A DNA stretch of 9,220 nt from Acidobacteriota bacterium (GTDB taxonomy: Bacteria > Acidobacteriota > Terriglobia > Acidiferrales > UBA7541), in assembly GCA_003131985.1 (NCBI GenBank), contig PKWH01000227.1, positions 6,427-15,646 of the forward strand. Direction: 5' to 3'. The notes beneath the pieces were generated by a model. That model worked only from the letters and a program-made list of their open reading frames with translations. It searched no databases and was not told the DNA's origin. Shown here one piece after another: positions 7,180-9,220 of this stretch. The number at the start of each line of letters is the position of its first letter. Position 1 is the first letter of the stretch. Position numbers and translations under genes: made by a program.

Positions 7180-7204
7180 TTTATATCTGTGATTTGAACA
7201 ACAA
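7180..7204 (-). promoter_or_regulatory. Possible promoter region of the minor-pilin operon
   Basis: This is the most A+T-rich part of the leader on the minus strand. It contains TATAAA (7185-7180) as a -10-like box and TTGTTG (7204-7199) as a weak -35-like box. The spacing to TATAAA is only 13 bases, or 15 to the overlapping TAAATA, so the fit is poor. It lies downstream of the putative terminator of the BI-1 gene and about 100 bp before the GTG of fimT, which is the right place for an operon promoter. The call rests on position and composition more than on the boxes. Confidence 0.3.
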
Positions 7205-7214
7205 GGCGGGAGTC

Positions 7215-7244
7215 AAAAAACGGCACCTCGAATTTTTCGGGGTG
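7215..7244 (-). terminator. Putative intrinsic terminator of the BI-1 gene
   Basis: On the minus strand CACCCCGAA (7244-7236) pairs with TTCGAGGTG (7232-7224) with one C-A mismatch and a three-base loop. CCG and then six T residues (7220-7215) follow. It sits about 75 bp beyond the BI-1 stop. The stem is interrupted, so strength is uncertain; position and T-tract support it. It would separate the BI-1 transcript from the pilin operon. Confidence 0.5.
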
Positions 7245-7320
7245 AAAATGTTACCGTTGAGGATGCGGCCTACCTGACCAATTTACTCGCGCGAATCAGT
7301 TCCATTTTGGGAAAGGTCTA

Positions 7321-8073
7321 TTAGTTTCGGCTTCGCAATTTCGAGAGCAACCGTAGGATTTCGAAGTACAGCCAGATCAGAGTCACCATCAGGCCGAACG
7401 CCGCGTACCATTCCATATATTTTGGCGCGCCGGCTCGGACTCCGCTTTCGATGAAATCAAAATCAAGCACCAGGTTCAATGACGCGACGATTACAACCAC
7501 AACGCTAAAGCCGATTCCAATCGGCCCCGATCCATTAATCGTCGTGAAGTGAACGCCGAAAAACCCCAGCACGATTGACAGCAGATAGAAGAGCGCAATG
7601 CCGCCGGTCGCAGCCACAACTCCCATCTTGAACTTCTGCGTTACGGGAATCAGTCCCGAGCGGTACGCGAGCAACAGAACGACAAGAGTGCCAAACGTCA
7701 AACTCACCGCCTGAATCGCGATGCCATGAAAACGCATCTCGAACATCGCCGAAATTCCGCCTAGCACGAGTCCTTCGAGCAACGCATAAATGGGAGCCGT
7801 CACCGGCGCCCAAGTTTTCTTGAAGATGGTCACCAGCGCGGCGATGAATCCGCCAATCCCGCCGACGATTGCCAAGCCCATCACGGAATCCGGCTGCTGA
7901 GTACGATTAAAAACATTCCAAGTGTAAGCCGCGGTCGCGATCGCGCAAATCAGCAGCACGCCGGTTTTGTTGACCGTGCCTTGCAGCGTCATGGCTTCGC
8001 CGGTGGCGACGCCAGCCCCTTGAAACGCCTGCTCGTTCAGCGCCGGGTTCGAAGTCCTCATCAATTGCGCCAA
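7321..8073 (-). CDS. Bax inhibitor-1 / YccA family membrane protein
   Basis: The product is 250 residues. About 35 polar N-terminal residues (NPALNEQAF, TGEAMTLQGTVNKTG) precede seven hydrophobic segments at roughly 36-56, 64-84, 88-111, 117-137, 150-173, 183-207 and 218-243. This topology, with TLQGTVNKTGVLL before the first helix, ALLEGLVLGGISAMFE at 97-112 and NLVLDFDFIESG at 200-211, matches the BI-1/YccA branch with a long N-terminus. The acidic residues D204, D206 and E209 lie in the last-but-one helix, where BI-1 proteins carry the acidic residues implicated in pH-dependent ion leak. Relatives such as Bacillus YetJ are calcium-leak channels; the role here is not known. The start is probably TTG at 8073, because AAAGGAG lies seven bases upstream of it and 19 bases from the in-frame ATG at 8061. 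The gene has its own apparent terminator and seems monocistronic. Confidence 0.88.
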   Translation of the reverse strand: MAQLMRTSNPALNEQAFQGAGVATGEAMTLQGTVNKTGVLLICAIATAAYTWNVFNRTQQPDSVMGLAIVGGIGGFIAALVTIFKKTWAPVTAPIYALLEGLVLGGISAMFEMRFHGIAIQAVSLTFGTLVVLLLAYRSGLIPVTQKFKMGVVAATGGIALFYLLSIVLGFFGVHFTTINGSGPIGIGFSVVVVIVASLNLVLDFDFIESGVRAGAPKYMEWYAAFGLMVTLIWLYFEILRLLSKLRSRN

Positions 8074-8080
8074 TTCAATT

Positions 8081-8087
8081 CTCCTTT
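8081..8087 (-). promoter_or_regulatory. Ribosome binding site pointing to a TTG start for the BI-1 gene
   Basis: The minus strand reads AAAGGAG with seven bases to TTG at 8073-8071. The ATG at 8061, which would remove four residues, is 19 bases away, too far for this site. No second Shine-Dalgarno sequence lies closer to that ATG. Confidence 0.65.
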
Positions 8088-8205
8088 ATTCGCTCCCAGC
8101 ACCGACTGTCGAGAGTTACGCTACCACGGTTGCGCGCGCTTTGGAAATCCAGTCGCCTTGGCCAAGGTCGTAACGCCTGGGTTGTTCACCAGCATGTGCA
8201 TTGAG

Positions 8206-8982
8206 TCACTGCTGTTCGGGCGTGAGCGCGCCGGTTGCGGGGTCAATGCGGAAGCGGGAAATGTCCGTATCTTCCAAATGCGCCACGGAAAGACCTGCGC
8301 CATCGGGATCGACTTCAACGCTCCACGGTTTCGCGCCCGCTCGAACCGGCGAGCCAACAACCGCATTCAGCGCGCCAGTTTTCCAGTCAATGGCAAACGC
8401 GGAAACGCTTTCAGAAGTGTGATTCACCACATAAAGAAACTTTCCCGAAGGATCAATCGCAATCCATGCCGGCCCATGTTCCGGAAGAACGGAAACTTCA
8501 GCAGCGGCCACGTTCTCGCTGTCACCGCCGGACGAAACCGTGATCGAATCGTTCAACGGATTCGCCGCGAAAGTCATTTCCTGCCCGGTCGCCGGATTCG
8601 TCACATGCAGTGTGCGCGAATCGCCTGCCGCGGCGACGGCGGCTTTCGTCAGATTGGTCACCGTCAGAACCGTATGCGCATTGTTGCCCTGAAAGCTGCC
8701 TCCGATATTCGCAGTGCCCGGGGCTATGGCTGTAGCGATGCCCGTTTTGGCAATTGTAGCCACGGCGGTATTGTCGGAAGTCCAAGTGGTGTCGTTGGGG
8801 TTTTCGTGATCCGTGGTGCCGTCAGCAAAAGTCACGTTCAAGATAAATGCCTGCGTCTCGGTAGCCGCAATCGACGGGTTCGCGGGAGTGAGTTTTACAG
8901 ACGTGACAAACAGATTGCTTACCGTGGAGCCGAGGCAGGAGGACAATCCCAGAATCGAGAGCAACGGAAGAACTCGCGCCAC
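8206..8982 (-). CDS. Lipoprotein with bacterial Ig-like domain and partial beta-propeller
   Basis: From GTG at 8982 the product is 258 residues. VARVLPLLSILGLSSC is a lipoprotein signal with lipobox LSSC and Cys16, so the protein should be lipid-anchored outside the cytoplasm. Residues 27-109 (VKLTPANPSIAATETQAF, FADGTTDHENP, TTWTSDNTAVATI, GIATAIAPGTANI) are a Big_2-type Ig-like domain. Residues 168-258 contain two propeller-type repeats of the YVTN/lactonase style (AIDPSGKFLYVVNHTSESVSAF, then VDPDGAGLSVAHLEDTDISRF, each followed by xTGAL). Full propellers need many more blades, so the protein ends early at LTPEQQ. The start is uncertain: no clear ribosome site precedes the GTG. The frame stays open to a TTG at 9108, but that extension has rare codons (AGA, CGA, ATA) and would bury the signal peptide. 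Function is unknown; binding or scaffolding is likelier than catalysis. Confidence 0.7.
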   Translation of the reverse strand: MARVLPLLSILGLSSCLGSTVSNLFVTSVKLTPANPSIAATETQAFILNVTFADGTTDHENPNDTTWTSDNTAVATIAKTGIATAIAPGTANIGGSFQGNNAHTVLTVTNLTKAAVAAAGDSRTLHVTNPATGQEMTFAANPLNDSITVSSGGDSENVAAAEVSVLPEHGPAWIAIDPSGKFLYVVNHTSESVSAFAIDWKTGALNAVVGSPVRAGAKPWSVEVDPDGAGLSVAHLEDTDISRFRIDPATGALTPEQQ

Positions 8983-9220
8983 TCGCTTGATCTTGCCGGA
9001 TGAGTTGACTCCCGTATTTGCCTCCGCGCGCGAAAAACTCGAACCGCGATTCCCTATTTCGCTTCTCGCTCGACCACTCAATGTACTCTCGCCCCCGCCC
9101 GTCTGCAACGCCAGCCCAGCGGCCCTGTGCTCAGAATCGTGTGCGCCTCGATATCTCGTCTGCTCGCCCTGAGAGGGTCGAAGGCCGCACAGTTTTCGCT
9201 CTCGAACCTCTACCTTTTGC
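8983..9220. other. Region upstream of the lipoprotein gene; no convincing gene
   Basis: I see no supported coding region here on either strand. On the minus strand TTGCAG (9108-9103) and TACATT (9085-9080) are 17 bases apart and could be a weak sigma70-type promoter for the lipoprotein gene, but they match the consensus at only three and four of six positions. A short CCCT/AGGG hairpin lies at about 9169-9179 (+ CCCTGAGAGGG). The minus-strand frame of the lipoprotein extends to 9108 without a stop. Confidence 0.35.

Noticed and set aside
7180..7216. TTGACT (7216-7211, minus strand) as the -35 box for TATAAA at 7185-7180
   Set aside because: The spacing is 25 bases, too long for a sigma70-type promoter, and the TT belongs to the T-tract of the putative terminator.
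8155..8166. Perfect 12-base palindrome CCTTGGCCAAGG between the lipoprotein and BI-1 genes
   Set aside because: It has no loop and no T-tract, so it is not a terminator, and there is no second copy or promoter box to make it an operator. Chance is likely in this G+C-rich stretch.
7981..9003. Long open frame on the + strand (340 codons) opposite the BI-1 and lipoprotein genes
   Set aside because: The product is Arg- and Cys-rich with no domain or signal, and it runs antisense to two well-supported genes. It is a by-product of their codon use.

Overview
The window looks like chromosomal DNA from an Acidobacteriota-type bacterium. This is an inference from the protein style, not from a marker gene. 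The pointers are a minor-pilin operon ending in an oversized PilX-like protein, a BI-1 protein of the long-N-terminus type, an Ig-like/beta-propeller lipoprotein, and a secreted matrixin-like protease. G+C is moderately high by eye. I saw no tRNA, rRNA, CRISPR array, insertion sequence or phage gene.

Layout. Positions 1-1646 (+ strand) hold the 3' end of a hypothetical gene, overlapping by ATGA a gene for a secreted zinc metalloprotease (HExxHxxGxxH). Positions 1647-1745 are a convergent intergenic space with a near-ideal bidirectional terminator. Positions 1746-7081 (- strand) are a tight four-gene operon, transcribed fimT/gspH -> pilV -> pilW -> pilX-like. Each gene has its own Shine-Dalgarno sequence and each product has a class III (type IV prepilin) leader. 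Positions 7082-7320 hold the operon's leader/promoter region and a probable terminator for the next gene upstream. Positions 7321-8073 (- strand) encode a seven-helix BI-1/YccA family protein that probably starts at TTG. Positions 8206-8982 (- strand) encode a lipoprotein with a bacterial Ig-like domain and only about two beta-propeller repeats. Positions 8983-9220 show no convincing gene.

How the genes work together. The four minor pilins should be inserted into the inner membrane, cut by a PilD-type prepilin peptidase, and form the priming complex or tip of a type IV pilus or pseudopilus. Pilus motor, peptidase, major pilin and PilY1 genes are not in the window. The terminator after pilX suggests that PilY1 is not part of this operon. 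The roughly 950-residue PilX-like protein may therefore provide the bulky tip module itself; that is inference. The protease pair, BI-1 protein and lipoprotein have no visible functional link to the pilus genes beyond location.

I found no clearly new defence or mobile system. The observations most worth a second look are the giant PilX in an operon without PilY1, the calcium-loop-like motifs in the pilins, the protease gene pair, and the abrupt C-terminal end of the propeller lipoprotein.
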